Positions 11,222-24,661 of a stretch of DNA of 64,000 nt are shown here, piece by piece. Position 1 is the first letter of the stretch, and every line of letters starts with the position of its first letter. The notes beneath the pieces are model-generated. The model made no database searches. It was given only the letters and a program-made list of their open reading frames with translations, and was not told the origin of the DNA. The position numbers and the translations under genes were made by a program. Origin of the DNA: Imbricaverruca yamaguchii (taxonomy: Eukaryota > Arthropoda > Thecostraca > Neoverrucidae); contig JAOTOL010001431.1 of NCBI GenBank assembly GCA_034440575.1, forward strand, positions 518,501-582,500. The letters are read 5' to 3'.

Positions 11222-12187
11222 CTATGGGTAACACTACAGCTTAAAATTGTGGATTCCATGGCTTTTCAAGCAAAAATTCGGAGATATCTTAATAAAAAGC
11301 TTCACTTTTCCCTGCACCAGCACTGGAGGCCTACCGATAGCACTGACCATGGCTGTATCTCAGAGTGGAGGCCACAGGGTGACCCACCCCCTGAGCTAAT
11401 GAAACTTCAGTTGAAATTGACCTGAATTGAATATACAGTGTACTGAAGCTTATAATAAATGTTGGTGTGAATACACACAGACATGTTTCCGCCCCTTTCC
11501 CACTCTGTTTTGGAATAAAAGAAGACCACAGATAGAAGTAATAACGTTCTCCAACATTACTGCCAGGTATTCCTTGCAGTAATGTTGGAAAAGTGCAAAA
11601 AATGCACCTCATTTGTCATAAAAAGAGGTGGCTTAGTGCTTTGCTCTCCTTTTTAGGCATGCATGGCCGCAAATCCTTTTTTTAATAGCATCTTTGCATT
11701 GCAGTTAGGCCATTTTTTATCCCAAGTGCACTCAGTGGGCCTTTTCCTTCAGGTGTCATGGGTCTCTGTGAACTAGCCGATGCACACAATGCACCTCAAG
11801 TTAAGAGTATATTCAATAACCAATGAATCCAAACAATATTCATCATCCTCATGTTTCAATTTCCTATACGAACAATCAGAAACACCGTATGCCCATGCAC
11901 AAAACACTCCGATGTCTTTGCTGCGTCATAGATGAACCTTAGCCAGGATATATAACGTATTTGCAATATTTACGTTACGTCACCGAAGATAGCAAAATAC
12001 ACTGGTAGATTGTACTAGAAACCTCGCATATTTGTTCCAACGTCACTAGGGCTGGAACTAGAAAAGATACTAGATTCAGTTCTACAATTTAGTGCCAGTG
12101 CTCGTCATGGCGAATCACCCCGTCCGTTGTTGCTCGGGTGCAAGTGTCGGCGGTTGATTTGTTTTCAAATTAATTTAATCGTAAAAC
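11222..12187. other. Upstream region of the SURP gene
   Basis: No domain-bearing frame is visible. A perfect 13-base hairpin (11551-11563 with 11576-11588, 12-base loop) is present. The last part, about 12100-12187, immediately precedes the proposed first coding exon and probably contains its 5' untranslated leader. No TATA box stands out, so no promoter is placed. Confidence 0.35.
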
Positions 12188-12212
12188 ATGGAGTTTCCGC
12201 CCTATGCTACCG
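12188..12212 (+). CDS. SURP gene exon 1 (start codon exon)
   Basis: ATG followed by EFPPYAT, ending after one base of the next codon at a CCG|GTACGC donor. That leftover G plus the first AA of exon 2 makes GAA, giving MEFPPYAT-EPEAQ, which has the short acidic/proline start seen before the SURP domain in CHERP-type proteins. The donor is only fair. The choice rests on phase and on resemblance of the start; a different first exon remains possible. Confidence 0.5.
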
Positions 12213-15200
12213 GTACGCATCTTGGCCTGTATATTTCAGTTGATGATTTGTGTGATGTGATTCATGGGCTGCGAGAACTGTTGATCTCCCTGTCACGTGG
12301 ACGCGAGGCGGGTTTGGTGGCGTGTCCGGTTCTCCGCTGCTATGAGGACGGGAGGAATCTCGATGGGACAGGGTTGAAAAAAACCTTTTCATTGGGTGTG
12401 AGATAACACATACAGTTGGACGTCGAAATTCGTCATGGAAGTGGCGTTGCTTAATATAGCCTCTGTTTCTGCAACACAATTTTGACCCAACAGCTACTAT
12501 GTTTACCTATTTTTATTTGTTTTTGGATGCCTGATTTAGGAACAGCTATTATAATTATAGAGATACAAAGTGCTGTAAATTTGCAGTTGATGTTAATTCC
12601 TGATTTCTTTAAATTTATTTTCCTAATGTAATGTAAATAAATGTGGTGAACATGTTGCTATGTATTTCCTCTGCAAATCAACTTAGCTAATGAACTCATC
12701 CTGGAATGCATGCTTTTCAGTTGGTAGGCAAATTTATGCCAAATAGGACCTGGAGTTGGGTAATATGACATGCAAAGTAATGTTCAAAATGAAGATAGGA
12801 TGATGTAACATAGTCTAACATATCATAACCTTCCATACAAGAAAGCAAATGCATCTGTTGAAAAAAGAAATTTTCCAAGCAATTTTGTTTGTATGAAAAT
12901 TATTTTTTTTTTAAATTGAAAATCTGAAACTGCAATAGTACCCAACATATGTGTACTTTTCAAATGATATGGTAGAACCAGTCAATTTGGGGATGAAGTA
13001 AAAGTTTGATTCTTTTGATTATTTTTTAATACTGTGCTCTTTGATGTGGTTGAGATGATCTGACCATTCAGTTTCTCTGCAAATAGCTACTTCTAAGTCA
13101 ACAGGGGCTGATGCAATTGATGTCGCAGGAATGCTATAGAGGAAATGTGCCATGCAAACATTAACATACCTTAATGGGACCATCTGGGCTGTGGCCCATC
13201 CTCTTGTACCTCAGTGGTGTCAGGCTGACCAGTATGGCATTCAGACTGTGGATTGTAAAGCTTTGATGCCTCAAAAATGAAATTATTCATTGCATGGCCA
13301 TCTAATTCCTTAGATACAAATACTGGGGGAACTTGGAGCAATGTGAGCAAATAACCTTGCTGTGGGTGATGCTGCACAGCTGGAAACTTATAAACCTGCA
13401 AGATTATCCTGAAAAGAAAGCTTAATGGTTCTGTGAGATACTGGAACACAACTGGTATGCAATGAAGCTAAACTTGCACTGATATGTGGTGCATCTTGGG
13501 AGTGGCTGCATCTGGTTTGTCTACTGACTTTTCTGCTCGGCCAAAAATGGAAGAATGATGTATGAATAGATAAATCATATTAAAATACCCTAACCTAAAC
13601 TAGACTAAGGTAGTGCAGCATGTTGTATGAAATATTATAGAATAATGTAATTTAACCTAACCTAATCTGACCTAACCAGAAAACCAGAATCTTCCCAAGT
13701 GAACTATTTAGCCATGACTCCATCAAATCTAGTGAACATTGTCAGTGCTGCTGTTAACTTAACATCATAGCAAGGAACTTTCTGCCTTGATAGGTCAGGG
13801 ATGCATCTGGCTGCAAGTATTCCTTGTCAGGATTAAACTTGGAATTAAGCTAGAAATTACTGTTTTTCTGTCAGAGTTTTGAATCTGGTGTGTTGAATTT
13901 TGTCTATCATGTCTGACACTTATCATGTCTGACACAACAGGTATGGTTAATTATACATGATGGGCTATATTTATAGTGAATATTATGTTGGTGTATTTCT
14001 TTGCCAGCTTAAAAGTAATCATTGGCAGATAAAATGAGTGGTCACATGTTTTTCACATTAAAATGTACAGTATTATCAGAAAAAAATCCAAAGAACCAAA
14101 TTTTAGCCTAATCTCAGGTAATATGGTATAACCAGTCACATCATAGGTAATCATCTTGCCTGGAATTGTGTTCAGAGGTGCTGATGTAGCACAATCTGCA
14201 ATGATGAGTAGAAGCATGCTACTTAACAATCAGATACTATTAGAAGGTAGCTTTGAAGACTTTGTAAAGTTCCATCAAGAAGCACAATGTTGATTTTTTG
14301 GCTGATTTGAAGTAAAATGGAATTTCTGATTTAATGTAATTTCTCCTTCTAATGGGATCAAGCAAGTTAGTTAATGATTTTCATTTGTGAGGGATATCAA
14401 TTCTCTTTTCAGAAAATAGTACAACATACTATTTTACAAATAATTTACTGCCACACTGGGCCATGGCCATGGTTGGAAAATATTTTGCTGTTTCTCCATT
14501 TTTGTCATTAAGAACCTTATCCTCTCCAGACTGTTATTCTCCATTTTGTCATTTGGAGGTTGGATGGTGCTGTTTCACAATGCATTGTTTTGTGGTAATG
14601 TGTTTAAGATGCACTAGAAAGTGGAAGCTGATATTCTGATGTTGCAGGTTTGAAGATATCTCCATATTTCATTGCCTACAATTTTTTTTTGTCTCCATGC
14701 CCAGGATTACAAAGCAAATCTGACCCTGGTCAGGGGATTAGTCACCCACTGTTCATGTAAGACAGCTTTTCTGATTCCTCTCGGTAGTTGATCATTCCCT
14801 GATTTTCACTTGCCATTAGCTCGATGTATATGTACTAGCATCAAAATGGTTTGGTGTCATCTCATAAAATGAAGTCAGGTTCTTTTATGTAAGGTGATTT
14901 TTTAATTAAAAACCAATCAGAGTACCATGTTTTTTAATGTGATTCAGAGATGTGATCACTCATTTTTGGAGCTCATGCTTGCAGTGATGCCTAGCCTAGG
15001 ATCACAATCAAAAGATTGTGGGTTCAAGTCTCACCTGTCACTACTCTTCACCCGCGACTAATAGGCGTGAGAGATTGGCGACGCCACATGACTCAATGGT
15101 TGACGTGACGTAAAACCGAAAACCACCAGAGTTCATACTTGCTTTTCAATTTTAATGATGATGCCATTGTCACATCAGTATGGTAATGTGACATCATAGG

Positions 15201-15642
15201 CATAGTAATGTGACATCATAGGCTTTTATTGGCTAATGTTGCAAGTGGGTAACATACCTTCATGAAATAGAACAGTGACTTGTTGTTCAAATCTTTTTGC
15301 AACCACATGTTGATGAAATACAATACTTTTATTGTAGTGCCCAACAGTAGGTGTAGTAGCAGCAATTGCAGCAAAAACATGACATAATAAATGTGCAGGA
15401 CTGCTAACTCCAAACAGCTCAGAACATTCCAAGGAAGAAGTCATTTTGCTGTGTGTAGCTCATGCAAATTATCCCATTTGTAGTTGAAATGGAAGTCCTT
15501 GTAGCATGGGGAGCAGGTCCATTTGTACTGAAAATTGTGGAATAGAAAAGCAATCTAAGTTGAAAACTTTCCTGCATCTGTGTCCTCACATCCAGGGTAC
15601 TCAATTGCTATATGAAAGATAACATGCATCTATTTGTTTCAG
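12213..15642 (+). other. Intron 1 of the SURP gene
   Basis: A 3.4-kb AT-rich intron ending in a good pyrimidine tract and TTTGTTTCAG. It holds a tRNA-derived SINE at about 14970-15126. Otherwise no coding frame with a recognisable domain was found, and the small minus-strand frames here show no motif. Confidence 0.5.
14970..15126 (+). repeat. tRNA-derived SINE
   Basis: A tRNA-like head with an A-box-like ATGCCTAGCCTAGG, an anticodon-type stem CAATC/GATTG and a B-box-like GGGTTCAAGTCTCACC is followed by a non-tRNA body ending in GACGTAAAACCGAAAACCACC. SINEs of this plan are transcribed by RNA polymerase III and moved by partner LINEs. No clear target duplication was seen. Confidence 0.6.
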
Positions 15643-15813
15643 AACCTGAGGCACAGATCCTTATTGACAAGTTAGCTGTGTTTGTGGCAAGAAATGGTAA
15701 AGAATTTGAGCAAATGACCAAAAGGAAGCAGACAAACAATCCGAAGTTTGCATTCCTCTTCGGCGGCAAATATTGCAGCTATTACAAACACAAGCTAAAA
15801 ATAGAAATTGCAA
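15643..15813 (+). CDS. SURP gene exon 2 (SURP domain)
   Basis: This exon encodes almost the whole SURP (SWAP) module. Key residues are visible in order: LIDKLAVFVARNG, EFE, M, then NPKF, FLF and YYKHKL. These match the family pattern of an N-terminal helix, the invariant G..FE, and the F.FL..YY..KL block. The spacing and the VARNG and NPKFxFLFGG phrases are closest to CHERP/scaf6, which act with the U2 snRNP in splicing. The acceptor TTTGTTTCAG and donor A|GTAAGT are both strong. The exon starts in phase 1 and ends in phase 1. The open frame runs past the donor into intron, which should be ignored. This is the most secure coding segment in the window. Confidence 0.88.
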
Positions 15814-16410
15814 GTAAGTTTTTATTCTGGTGTCTTGTGTCTTGTCTTCTTTGGGTGTTTGAACGTGTAGATGTTTCAGCCCATCCGTTTGTGGTACGAA
15901 CGCATTCCCTCGTGAAAAGGCTATTGAAAGCTGCACGAGTTGTGCTAGCAGGGGGAGTTATGAAGGAATTTGCTACCATGAAGTAGTTTAGACAGCTCTT
16001 TTGAGAAAGAAGCCATGATATCTCCATCCAGTACAGGAATCTAATGATTAGAAACTGAGAGATCAGAGTACCTGAGCTTATAAAACTTGTGTGTGTGTGT
16101 TCTTGTTTTCCCTACAATTACCGCTATTATAGCACCACACCACCTATCTTGTAACGTCGGAACTCAGACTATCATTGTAAGAAAAGACCTGCTTTTTCTT
16201 TCTATGTTCAGTCTTGTTTTGTTTTTTGTCTCATGTCTTTTCTTTCTTCATTTTTGGGTCTTTCTGTCAGACATTTAGTTTGCATTCGATGCCGTGAATC
16301 CATAGACTATAACGACATTTGGGGACTAATTGTTGCCACTTGATAACAGAATGTAAAGGAACTGGACAAATACAGAAACAATATTAACTATTCAACATTG
16401 ATAACCAAAT

Positions 16411-16495
16411 CGCCGCGGTAGCTCAGTTGGTTAGACATGAAGTACCGTCCTGTACCTGAAGTAGCATTGCGAAAAGTTCGTGTTCCATCATCCCT
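16411..16495 (+). repeat. tRNA-derived SINE head
   Basis: GCGGTAGCTCAGTTGGTTAGA is an excellent RNA polymerase III A-box and a weaker B-box (AGTTCGTGTTCC) follows about 50 bases later. The head runs into a body that is duplicated at 16942. It is interrupted by the low-quality-looking stretch, so its true 3' end cannot be defined. Confidence 0.55.
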
Positions 16496-16497
16496 TA

Positions 16498-17400
16498 TCG
16501 AGGGCATGAGCATGGCACTTATGAACGATATACTGTAAGAAGGGAGACACAAAGACTTTATAAGCACACAACAAAAAGAAGAAGGTGGGGGTTCTTGGGA
16601 AGGAGGGGGGAGGGGGGGTAAAAAAAGAGTAAAATACAAAAAATAATAAAAAAAAAAAAAAAAACAAAAACCACGGAGAAAAAAAAAAAAAAACCGAAAG
16701 GGCCCGAAAGACGGGGGGGGGGGGGAGGGAGAGAAGGAAAAAAAATAAAACAAAAAACCCCCCCCCCCCCCCCGCGGCGGCCGAAACAATTAAAAAACCC
16801 ACAAAAAAAAAAGTTTGGGGGGGGGGGGGAGGCAAAAAAAAAAGGAAAGGGGGGAGGGGGGAAGGGCCTCGGTTTCCTAATGCGAAAACCATCCGGGGCC
16901 CCCGAAAAAACCCGGCGAGGTGTGATGGGGCCTTAAAACATATCGAGGGCATGAGCATGGCACTTATGAACGATATACTGTAAGAAGGGAGACACAAAAA
17001 CTTTTTAAACACCAACAAAAACAAGGAAGGTGGGGCTTCTGGGGAAGATGGAGAGTTAGGGTTTAAAAAAAGTATATAACAAAATAAATATCAAAAAAAT
17101 CAAAAAAACAAAACCAAAAATAAAAAAAAAGAAAAAAAATGGCCCCGAACCAGGGCCCGAGGAGGGGGCGGGGGGAAGGAGGGCAGAAAACCAAAAACCC
17201 CACCCCCCCCCCTCCCCCCCCGGCCCCCTCAAAAGTTCCACAAAAAAACAAATAAACCCGGAGGTTGGGGGGGTCAGGCAAAGAAAGGCAAGGAAAAAAC
17301 AAGGCCGCGGCAGGCCCGGCTCTTTGGCCCCGCAACCCCTAGGCCCCCCAAAAAGACCCCGAAAAAAAATATAAGACTTTAAAAAACCCACCACCACGCC
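16498..17400. other. Homopolymer-rich duplicated stretch (likely assembly artefact)
   Basis: About 180 bases starting ATCGAGGGCATGAGCATGGC at 16498 are repeated at about 16942, and both copies decay into long runs of A, C and G (for example 14-16-base A, G and C runs between 16650 and 16830 and again at 17200-17230). The base pattern looks like noise-expanded homopolymers, not biology. Minus-strand frames here (Phe/Pro/Gly-rich) should not be annotated. Confidence 0.6.
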
Positions 17401-20400
17401 TGTGTCGGGAGAGCAGTGTTGGATTTTCACTTCTGACTCTTGGGCTGGGAGTGTATAATTATTGGGTTCGGTAAAATATCTGAGTGTATAGCGTCAACAA
17501 GCCGTATACTAGAATGTATACATTTTCATAAACAAAGGAGTGTATACATTTGCCGATATAATGCTGAATAAATAACACTGCTTAGTAATATACCACGGTT
17601 CATGTTTTTATCACGCGTTAAAATAGTACACGGTTTCCCTCGGATCGTAGTGAGTGACATGAAAGCCAGTGCACAAATCCAACCTACTATCCGTATGCAA
17701 GGAAGGCACTCACTCAAGAATCACCACTCGAACGCTTCTGTAGTGTTTGCCTGGAGTAGGACTGGTTGATTAAGCCACACATATCATCATTTGGAATCCC
17801 AGCACCACTCGACTCAAAAACAATAACACATTTATTTTAATAAGTTTAGCCTCCTGGGCAGGTGAAGATTTAAAAAATATAATTTTCCCGATGAATCGAT
17901 GTGAACGAAGTTCATAAATCCATACCCTGAGACTCCTGACATGATCACACCGCACAACTAATAAATATTCACAACACACCCCATGAGTAGGACGCTCGTG
18001 CACCGACGGATTTCTTACTCTCCTGTCTATTGGGATATGGGCTTCGGAATATAAAATTGATTAAGGAAAATTATGCTTAAACAATCCGTCGAAAATCGTT
18101 TTATTCTCACCACAAGGATACAATTTGTGTCAATGAGAAAGCTGAGAAAATTGATTGAAACCAATTCTTAATGTACTACATGTTCTTCGATGTACTTTTT
18201 AGTTCATGTCTGGTATGTTTAGTTGAAGCAAGGTATGACTTGGACGGATCAAAAGCAACTAGACGGGAGAACAAATTGTCGCTGTAAAACCGACTTCTGT
18301 CAACGGCAGAGATGGAGCCTGAAATTAGGGAAAAATATTCACACCACGGCGGGAAACTACGACTTAAAAATGCCTCAAAATTGGAATGTGATCAAACCAA
18401 TCCCGGAAAGAAATTCTAGGGGTAATATCGTTTCCTGAATTTTCATTGATAAAAAATACTCAGTGTAGGTCAATATATTAAATTCACACAATATATTTGT
18501 CTGCAGTGTGGGAAAAACCTCCATGACTGAGTGAAATAAACAGTACTTGTGTCACAAATACTTGGCGTTCTGAACAATGCGTGCCGTGAGATCAAAAGAC
18601 ATGGAAATTTCTGGTTATCTGGTTGTCTATTTTGCCACAAAGGCTTAGCAGGTTAGGAGAATCGTTTTGGGTAGTTGTGGATAATTTTCACACGTACATT
18701 TCCGTTCACACCTTTTGTGTATATGGCATAGGATTGCTTAAAACTTCATAAATAAACCTTTTCTAGTCCGGCAATCAATGTAACACACCCCAATCTTTCA
18801 GGTAGCATTACAAATTACTATATTTATAGCCTTTCATCGCAGTGGTTTAAAAAGCTCCCGAAAGAGTGGCAGCGGTAGAGCCATGATTCTCCTCCGTCCA
18901 AAAGCTTTTCAATGTTTATGCCGCCTCGGGGGTGGTACTTCCCCTTTATTAGCCGTTCGACACACGGAGGCTTTCTTCATTTGAGAAGGGATGTACGTTT
19001 TGTTTATTTGCCGGTTTGAATTCTTCCTTGTGTTTTGAATTTGCAAGCTCGGAGATGGTATCTTGTGGTAAATTTAAGTTTTGCGGTGCTTTCGTGTCAG
19101 GATGTTGGTATTTGAATAATTAATGGACCGGGAGTCAGAGAGTGGGACTAGTAACTGCTGTGGTGTGGGTGTCTGCCGACGTAAGCAATTAGGCTCGATT
19201 GAGTTGTTGAAATTGAATGCCAGTCAATCATGCCATTGGTGTGTGAGGATCAATCATGATCAAATCATGATGCCTACCTATATATATATTGCACGGATGT
19301 AGGTATGCAGGTAGGTACCTATCTACCTTTTGACCTACCTAGGTACTAGTTAAAAAAAATAATTAAACTTAAAATTGATTCTTTGGATGTTTGATTGATT
19401 CATTGATTTTCTTTTTATTTGATGCTTTTGATTTTCTAGTACAATGTATTTTAACGTGATTAAGACGATGTGACCACTCAGTTTCTCCACAGATGATCAC
19501 CTTTCATTCTTCATCCCACACTAAGTAGGTGCCATGTTCTTTTTGTTCTCCCACTATACAAAAAAGTACGCAGTGGCGAAGCATGACTTCCACCTACAAA
19601 GATATTGAATAAAAAGTTTTATTTCATGCCTCTCATCACGTGTGTGACCTACTCTAGTTCGCTTTCTGGTTCTGGCCTTTTATTCTTCTGAGCACTCTTC
19701 TTCTGGTCAGGGCATTTCTCATGAATGGAAAATGTACGAATGAAGGCATAGATGTTTAGTTACTTGTACCAGACATGCCAATGGCATTGCATACACATGG
19801 CTTCACAATGACATTCATCATCAAAGCAACCAATGTTGTTTGACCTAAAAATAATTCCGGAGGCTATAGCTCAAAAATCGTTCGCCGAATCGGACTGAAA
19901 TTTCCACAGTCATCTTCAGACTCAATGACTATTGTCAGCAAATGTTGGTTACGATCAACAATTATGGGGTGAAGTACATTGGTCGGTCTGTCGTAAAACG
20001 CACCACTTATCAACTATACGTGCGACCATGTACTTCGCATAGGACGTCATTACGATGTCGCCATGCATGACCGGACGTTGGGGTTTTAATCCAAGGTAAC
20101 CCTGGTACTCCTGTAGGTGTGTGCACAATTTGAGATGTCTACCTCAATTTGTTCCCGAGGTATCTGGCGGAGGGAGAATGAGGGGGGGGGCGGAATGCTC
20201 CCTCCCATCTGGCAGGTATTACCTGGTGTTCCTGGGTTTGGCAACCTTTAAGACAATAGAGCCTCTCCATATGTCACAAATTAGAAGCTCTCGATTCAGA
20301 CCAAAATCGTCCCTGCAACTAGCATGCTTCGTCCGCAATGATTTCTGGCCAGTTTTTCTCATAGATATCACAGTGTGCAGCGACAGTGGCGACAACAGCA

Positions 20401-21659
20401 AACCAAATAAACTATCTGTGCCCTGACTCGATCCAAATTTAACGTTGACCTCAGCTAGTTCTTGCACGAAAATACTACGTGTGACAATGCCGTCTTGTCC
20501 TCAGACCTGCGGAAGCACCAGCAGTCTGCTGGTGACCAGCCAGATCAGAGTGGTAAGCAATATCCATTATGGCGGAATTGTCTCCAACTTGCTGATTGCC
20601 GTCCTGCTAAATTTGCCTATGTAATAGCACTCATATTTTTGGAGATGTTGGGCTGAATACTTCCTTGAGTGTTGATATGAAAATGACATTTTGGGATATA
20701 CTGGCTGACATAAAGTATCTAGTTTCAATATAGTGTTGTCTGGATTTCTGTTCACAAGTCTCTGTCTTCGGTTGGTAGGTAGATTGGATTGAAAGTCTGT
20801 ACCATGTGGGTTGGAAGGCTGCATCATGCTTGTGTTTTTGTCCACGGTGCCGTTTTATATGCTTTTCCATGGTTACGTGACCCTCTAATGCTAAATTTGA
20901 CGTTGGAAATATCCAGAGCCCACCTCTCCACTGCTGAACATCTTCTTTTTTTCATAGAAAGAGCAGACAAGGGCTTTCAGGGTCTCTCATCATATATTTT
21001 TCTTAAATGAACTTGAACGTACTTAAATGAACGTACCCAGTCGTTCGAATAGAACAAAAACCCTACTTTTTCACACGGTGGCACACTTGTACCATGCTTG
21101 TGCTTTGCGTGCTGTGCTTTGTGCCGGATTCTGAAGCACTGTTGTGCTATGGCATGTGTCTAAATTGCCGGCGTTGCGCTTGCCACCGTCATTGCTTGGC
21201 AAGTTGGACTTGCAATGTAGATCTGAAGTATAGAAACAAGGATTGTAAGTAAGGGATGCAACCCAAAACTTGCTGTGCTTTGTGTTCTGTTCATCCTGTC
21301 GGCTTTGGTGCTTATTTTGCTTTGGAGCTCCATCCGTGGCAAACTAAAATAGGACAATATTGATAGAATATATACGAAACGTAGCGAGAGCATGCCCTCA
21401 ATGTCCAAGACGCCATGAAGAGAGATAGTTCGTAATTAGTGATGCTCAACGATCGCTCTGCTACTTAGTGGCGACGCTGCGAACTAGTCTGGAGGGCTCA
21501 ATTCATCAAGGCATGTGGGGACAACCGGTTCCCAGTGAACATGCCGACAGCTGCCCGACATCGGCCCTGCGTTGGGATGCTGTCAGGATGCCAGTGGCCC
21601 GTTGCCGGCTGGGGAGTGGAATATCCGCCCCTGTCGATAAGCAGCCGATGTTCCCCCGC

Positions 21660-22010
21660 TAGCCAGCCGACGCTCCTCCGATATCCAGCCGACGTCTCCC
21701 CACCATCGAGTCGACGTTGTCCCGCTACTGAGCCGACGCTCCTCGGCTATCCAGCCGACGTCTCCCCACCATCGAGTCGACGTTGTCCCGCTACTGAGCC
21801 GACGCTCCTCGGCTATCCAGCCGACGTCTCCCCACCATCGAGTCGACGTTGTCCCGCTACTGAGCCGACGCTCGCCCGCTATCCAGCCGACGTCTCCCCA
21901 CCATCGAGTCGACGTTTTCTCGCTAGCCAGCCGACGCTCCTCCGCTATCCAGCCGACGTCTCCCCACCATCGAGTCGACGTTGTCCCGCTACTCAACCGA
22001 CGCTCGCTCG
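21660..22010 (+). repeat. 66-bp minisatellite with 22-residue frame
   Basis: Just over five copies of a 66-base unit (CCAGCCGACGTCTCCCCACC, then ATCGAGTCGACG, GAGCCGACGC and CTAT segments). As 66 is a multiple of three, a + frame gives a 22-residue repeat (PADVSPPSSRR..) and a minus frame is open as well. It lies in intron 2 of the SURP gene and shows no splice signals at its edges, so I treat it as a satellite. Confidence 0.8.
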
Positions 22011-22894
22011 CGCCTTGCTGAATACACCTGATCTCAACAACAGATTATCGGAACAATTGTAGTTGCCACTATGGGCCATGCCACTGCCATTTACTTCGGA
22101 CTTGCTCAACTTTAGCCTTTTTATGACTGCCCGTGACCCTATAAGACGTATTGTGTAACCATTTCGACGTCACCTGTAATGCGCTCTCGTCAGAACCAAA
22201 CTTCACCAGTGGCGGCATCTGTGCAACATATTTACAGATCAGATAATTATCAAGAAGGACACGTCGGAATATTAGTTGCAGATTGAGATTACGCATCGAG
22301 AAGAAACGGAACAAAACATGTCACTGCGCCTGGTGGAGATGGAGGATATTTCCCTATTTTACGTGAATAACACTAGAACTAATCGGAATTTTCAGTGACA
22401 TTTTGACTTCCATTCTACAATTGAATATCCCAGGTCTCTGTAACTTTTCGTAAACATTCGTCCTATATTTACGAAGGTGTAGGTCTAAAATATAAATAAA
22501 ATATATTTAAATGGTTGTCACATGTATTTTGTGCGTATGATCGGTCCTTGGAAAGAAAGAAAACAATGTTGATGAACATTGTTTGCACCTACTCCCCCTC
22601 TCCCAAAAGTTATGGACGATTGCTTGTTATCACCAAAGCCGTGCTTGTCAGAATCTAGTGGTATGTGACTACCGAGAATAGTATTGAAGCTGCATGGCTT
22701 CGAACCCAAGGGCACTATATCGCTCCGCCCATCCCCATTCCCGTCACGTCGGGTCATTTTATCATAGCCACACACACGAAGGCGTTGTGTGATCATGGTG
22801 ACAAATATCCACAAAATATCCACATGTGCTAAAAAATAATGTGTTCGGTATTCTGGATTAATTACTAAAATATAGGGGCATGTTTGATTGCTTC

Positions 22895-23690
22895 TTGACC
22901 CTCCCAGTCTCCGCTGGTTACAATCAGCCCCCGAAGGTTCTCCTCGGGTAATGAGGAGACGGCACGCGCATCGCGCTCAAATTTGGCTTGCTTCCTTCCA
23001 CATTAATTTGACATCTGTGAAAATTTTCAGGTCATGTCATCTATGGTCTCCGAGTGATTCAAGGTCAAGTGAGGTCGCCTCCCAAAAAGTTAAATCAGTT
23101 GTCATGTTTTACCAGATGAAGATATTTCAATGAAACTTGTAGCGTCTGCATATCTTAAAGGATGCAACAAAGTGAACCAAAGAAAGTTTGAATATTTTCG
23201 TTTTGATGGGATTTATTATGTACATTTTCCCATTGGGGATAATATCGAAGATTCTGGCTCAAGTGAGACTTTTTATGAGGGTAAATTCGCTGAACAACTT
23301 CCCCGGTGCGCGCTACCCATTAGGTAAAGGCAAATTCGAGAAAATTAGAAACTAAATTTGCAGATTTCCTTAAAGATAACATGTTGATTTTTGGGCGGGC
23401 AGACATTTTGGCGCCATGGTCGATGTCGCCTTCCTTTTCTGATTCCATTTAAGTTTTCTTTTGTCTTAGAAATAAACCCTAGGATGACTTCCCAGAATTC
23501 GAAGCATGACGTCAGTTGTGATCCCATAAACTGTGACGTCACTTCTTCAGAGGGAAAACTTTGTATGGTTTCGGGCCCTACTCGTCGAGCGCTTTCTGAT
23601 GACATAACTTTCGTTTTCATGCAAAACTTAGTTTGCGAATTAGAGGAGACTCATAATGACCCCCTCCCAGCGAAACGAGGTGTGATGACC
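22895..23690 (+). mobile_element. Non-autonomous DNA element, copy 1
   Basis: This stretch is similar along its length to 32800-33550. Shared blocks include TCAAGGTCAAGT, GATGCAACAAA, CTACCCATTAG and CCCTACTCGTCGA followed by GCTTTC.GATGAC. The ends are GC-rich and weakly inverted. It has no transposase frame. The two copies are diverged, so the family is old. Confidence 0.65.
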
Positions 23691-24308
23691 TTACCGGGAA
23701 CAGGGAACGGTTTGTCGTTCCGTCTTTCCGGTAAGATCTGTTTATTATTTTATGTCGTTTTAAATTAGCATGTGTGCAAAAATGCAGTGGGTGTAAAACC
23801 AAAATGAGTACACCTTTTTGATCCTGGTGCCAACAGTTCTCCAGCACTGCTTCGGCAACTGTTCGTGTACAAATGCAATGGCATTTACTTTCAGCCGGCC
23901 GCTTCAGTTCGCCAGGTGCTGACTGGCAACATCCTAACGGGTGTTCTGCCAGCGCGTTGCCAGCTCACTCAACGCGATGGCTCTAATCACGTTGAATATC
24001 TATTGGCAGCTTCATGCATGCTGCAGTTATGTTTATGTGTGCACAAATATGTATATGCAGCTGCGAATTCGTAAATACCCGTAGCATTTTCCTACTTGGC
24101 AAATCGACACTGTGTGTAAGCAACAAGAGTATTGATTAGTATGGAATATCGAATAGTGAGGTAGGTTTTAATTGCGATTTCACTTGTGTATTTTCGTCGT
24201 AGAGTGTAAAAGTGCATGGGCGTTATATGATCAGTGTGGTTGGTGTGCATTAATGCCCAAAAATGTATGTAGAGACGTGAGCTACAACTGAATGAGTGGT
24301 ATTTTCAG

Positions 24309-24661
24309 GTCTCGAGCAGCAGCAACAGCAGCAGCAGGGATATTCAGTGGTGCCGCAGCAGCCGGGTTTCCCAGCGGCGACTCAGCCGCAGCCCGCCAAC
24401 CTGCCGATGACTGCAGAGCCGTCGGCGGGCTACCCGGCCGCTCCGCCCCAGCAGGGCTACGTGCCGGCCGTCCCTCCGCCGCAGGGCTACATGTCGACCG
24501 TGCCGCCACAGCAGGGCTGCACGCCAGCGACACTGCCGCAGCAGGGCTACACGCCGGCGGTGCTGCCGCAGCCGGACTACCCCCCACTGGCCGCCAGCGG
24601 CGGTCAGGGCGGCGCGACGGTGCCATTCGGTCAGCTGGCCGCCGCTGCACCCGCCGTCCAG
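24309..24661 (+). CDS. SURP gene exon 3 (Gln/Pro repeat region)
   Basis: It begins after TATTTTCAG with GT, which completes an AGT serine codon with the last base of exon 2, and ends CAG|GTGAGA at a codon boundary. The protein starts S-LEQQQQQQQGY, matching the LEQQQ that follows the SURP domain in CHERP. It then has four to five copies of a 10-11-residue repeat of the form PQQGY.PAV.P, a low-complexity Pro/Gln/Tyr segment typical of prion-like regions in RNA-binding proteins. GC content is far above the surrounding intron, as expected for an exon here. Two other frames are also open but do not fit the splice phases. Confidence 0.7.

Larger units (their letters stand above)
15814..24308 (+). 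other. Intron 2 of the SURP gene
   Basis: An 8.5-kb intron ending GTATTTTCAG. It contains a SINE head (16411-16495), a homopolymer-rich duplicated stretch (16498-17400), a 66-bp minisatellite (21660-22010) and a DNA-element copy (22895-23690). Between 17430 and 21400 the sequence is AT-rich with no recognised gene. A possible B-box on the minus strand near 22700 (GGGTTCGAAGCC) may mark another decayed SINE. Confidence 0.5.

Noticed and set aside
16388..17430. Phe/Pro/Gly-rich minus-strand frames
   Set aside because: They lie in homopolymer-inflated sequence that looks like an assembly artefact.
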